A stretch of 64,000 nucleotides of DNA, from the NCBI RefSeq assembly GCF_009389715.1, contig NC_052399.1, forward strand, positions 9,240,585-9,304,584, read 5' to 3'. The stretch comes from Phoenix dactylifera (taxonomy: Eukaryota > Streptophyta > Magnoliopsida > Arecales > Arecaceae). Positions 61,801 to 64,000 of this stretch are shown in pieces; the first letter of the stretch is position 1, and each line of letters starts with the position of its first letter. The notes beneath the pieces were generated by a model. The model was given only the letters and a program-made list of their open reading frames with translations, was not told where the DNA came from and made no database searches. A program made the position numbers and the translations under genes.

Positions 61801-63700
61801 TTTTATCTTAGACTATCAGACTTCACTAGATGACTCCACTAGATCTATTTAAAATATTAACAATGAAATTAATTTCTAATTGATGACTTTGGTAAAATGA
61901 TACGAGAAGACATGAATAGTCGTATGGTGATTTCATGTAGGTTAGGTTTAGATGATTCGCTCAATGAATCGGACTCAATCAGGGCTAAGATTAATTAACA
62001 TAGTTCATCAATGAAGGTTTCAGGAACATTTTATAGGGCTGGGATGATCGGTCTAGCATGCAGCTCGGGCACCAGGGCGGATCAGGGCCCTTTGCAGGGG
62101 TCAACTCGGGTTCGTAGATCAGATAGTTAGGATTTGATACTAGGTTCCATAGATGTTCTAGAGAGAGAAAGTAGATAGAAACAGAGAAGAGAGAGAAACC
62201 AAGAGAGAGAAAGAGAGATGGGTTCTCTCTCCTCTTCTTCTTTTCCTCTTTCTTCTTTCTTGGCAAAACAAAAGAGAAAGGGGGCGGTTGGTGGTTGGCC
62301 TTTGGATCCCTCTAGGACTCCCGGAGTCCAGCGATATCGAAGGAGAAAGAAGACTCCGGTCGGGAGTCTTCTCCTTCTCCCTATCCCGAGCAACAGGGCT
62401 CGCTTGATCTTAATGGGCCTTGGCCTCTTGGGCCAGTCCATTAGCCCAAATAAACCGGCTATTACACTACAAGTTGTATCCTCTATATTTAATTTTTCAC
62501 ATGATTTTTCATATTTCCCTTTTTTAATAAGACATGGTGCTTAAGCCTTATTCTTTGCCTCATTAAAACTTTGTTCCTAGCCTTATACTTACAATTTCTT
62601 AATATCAGTTGTGGAGTTCTTCTGTAATTGTTGATGAGATTCCCTGCATCTTGGTCTGTTATGTCATTCTATTATGCACTGGTGTCTGGTAATGGATGGC
62701 CATCCGTGTAAAAATGGTTTACAAGGGACTTCCTCTGTGTGGTGTCTAGTTATTTAAGAATTTTTTACCTGATTCTTGATGCAATCAAGGTATAAGACCA
62801 TATATTCATGGCTATATGGGGGAGGCTTGGCTGCAAAGAAACTCCTAAATCATGTCTCTGTTTGCTGGGATTTAGTTAAATTCTAGTCGTCTGGGAGAAG
62901 GTCGGGGAGTTTTAGTTGTTTATTCAGCTTAATCTTGTTTTTTTTGGCCTATTTTAAGTAGGAATTTTCTATGTTACATCGACTTGGGTTTGTGTGTTGG
63001 GCGAGGTTGGGTGTCTAAGCATCTGATCCTTTTAATAGCTAAGCACTTCTTATGGAGCTACATCCGAGTTTCATAGCAATATCTGTATTCAAGTGCTGGA
63101 TACTCTAGGCTAAATCAAAGAGCCCTGCTAATAGGGATTATTGTTCAAAGATCCTATTCTAGGACTAGGTTGGGTAATTAAAGGATTAAGTCACTAGAAT
63201 TGTATTTTGATGGCTATTTTTGTTGGGTTCCATTAAACTGCGAACTTGACTTTCTTGAAATTGTTACATTTTTTTAAGATCATGAAGTGGATCATATGGT
63301 CCTTAGAATTATTCTGGCTAGATCTAGAGTTATAAAAATAGGAGTTCTCTTAGGAGTCTTGTCTAGCAAGTATGGTGCCGTCTAGTTTTATGAAAGGCAA
63401 ATCTGCTATAACTGGGCTTAAGTTTTCAGAAAATAAGATCTCTGACTTTCTTCTCCAACAAATCCATCTTCTTTATTCTATTAATTTGGGACTGATCAAC
63501 AGCCTTCGAGAGGTCCTTATTTTTGAAGATGTTCGGTAAAATACCCATAAAATCAGATCTAAGCTTTATTTTGAGATCTGGATCTTATGCAGGACATTCA
63601 ATACAGGATGTTGCTGCATGAATTCTACAAGATACGTGAAGTGAAGGAAACTGGCATTCTAGATTGCAGTAGATTCTATGTTCCAAGGCCAACTTGTAGG
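58859..63700 (+). CDS. Candidate gene of unknown function (two phase-compatible exons)
   Basis: An exon 58812-58885 (acceptor ATCACAG, donor CCCAA|GTGAGT) contains ATG 58859, reading MLSHEDGPQ in phase 0. A phase-0 candidate exon after TTATGCAG at 63593 reads DIQYRMLLHEFYKIREVK, protein-like and free of stops for about 37 codons. Whether these two join is a guess. The exon at 58812 is also open in another frame (ERNVDSKVQDLESPTPCSVM). The putative 4.7-kb intron would hold the solo LTR. I do not recognise the family, and the gene would run past the window end. Confidence 0.2.
60375..60500 (-). mobile_element. Possible antisense SINE remnant
   Basis: On the minus strand GGGTTCAAATCTTGC looks like a tRNA B box. 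A short distance on lies GGCTGGGTAGGGGTTAACACC. There is no clear A box or target duplication. Confidence 0.25.
60702..62466 (+). mobile_element. Probable solo LTR, 1765 bp
   Basis: The stretch begins TATTATGCCCCAG and ends CGGCTATTACA, compatible with a TGTTA...TTACA LTR with one changed base at the start. A 5-bp direct repeat, ctaca, flanks it at 60697-60701 and 62467-62471. It contains a 32-bp tandem repeat (61391-61516) and a G/A-rich 3' part. No coding or primer site is attached. The 5-bp match could be chance. Confidence 0.5.
61391..61516. repeat. 32-bp tandem repeat, about 3.7 units
   Basis: Units at 61415-61446, 61447-61478 and 61479-61510 follow the pattern GGGCCGTTACCAACTRTTAT and onward. 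A partial unit lies upstream. Confidence 0.85.
62472..63592. other. No feature recognised
   Basis: AT-rich plus-strand sequence without clear splice pairs, repeats or domains. It may be intron of the candidate gene around it. Confidence 0.35.
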
Positions 63701-64000
63701 TTCTAGGCTCCTAGCCTCCATTCTTGTCTAGATTGAAGATAGAGCTTATATTACAGAGAAAATGATCATATATTTCTTCTCTATGTTATATAAGGGACCT
63801 TTATATTGAGCAAAATAACTTGAGTATAGAATTTGAAGCTTATATGATTGTGATAAGGAAAAGCATATGATCGTGAAAGAAAAAGCCAGCTGTATCAATC
63901 ATGTAAAATCTCTAGATGCATAGAGTTTATGCATACAGAGACCCCCAGTTACTCCATCGAATGAACTTCCACAGAGGCTGCGCCACTTGCTAAGTTCAAG

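Noticed and set aside
62127..62441. Arginine/lysine-rich frames on both strands
   Set aside because: GA-rich part of the probable solo LTR; no domain.

Overview
The window is nuclear DNA of a flowering plant. The split genes have GT-AG introns and plant-type homologues, and there is an Au-type SINE, a cytosolic-type tRNA gene and a dense load of plant transposable elements. A monocot, perhaps a palm, is my guess from general sequence style; nothing here proves the species. I found no prokaryotic-style operon, CRISPR array or organelle block.

Layout. 1-2166: no gene seen. 2167-11962 (+): an intact eight-exon gene for a phosducin-like protein 3 (PLP3/TXNDC9 family; 232 codons plus stop). A foldback Mutator-type element sits between its site-II promoter motifs and its ATG, and its first intron is 7.4 kb and full of repeats. 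12000-18500: intergenic DNA with a roughly 281-bp tandem array and a LINE relic. 18504-27950 (-): an intact gene for the plant ACINUS homologue (SAP domain, RRM-like domain, RNPS1/SAP18-binding motif; 653 aa). Its 5.7-kb intron holds SINEs, a MITE and a duplication. 28100-32110: AT-rich DNA with foldback MITEs.

32116-45520 is a nested transposon block. An old, broken Ty1/copia element (LTRs differ by roughly 8-10% by eye, TSD tggag) contains a young Ty3/gypsy element (38026-44605; two 794-bp LTRs with about 8 differences, TSD taaag). The copia element sits in an intron, next to a splice donor, of a minus-strand TSR3-like gene (45535-46842). TSR3 makes the acp modification of 18S rRNA. This copy is broken: it has an in-frame stop, a 33-nt intron relic and no visible downstream exons.

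49492-50380: a second, inverted copy of the foldback Mutator element, with a perfect 9-bp target duplication. 50587-50659: tRNA-Arg(UCU). 51700-56300: MITEs (Harbinger-like, hAT-like), duplications and long TA microsatellites. 56700-64000: a possible plus-strand gene with non-coding leader exons, not identified, with a probable 1.77-kb solo LTR inside its putative intron.

The host genes are unrelated housekeeping genes: cytoskeletal folding, splicing/EJC and rRNA modification. They do not form a cluster with a shared task. The most unusual content is in the transposon biology: long perfect-fold Mutator foldbacks, one of which splits a promoter, and a nested insertion in a decaying rRNA-modification gene. 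I see no clearly new biochemical system.
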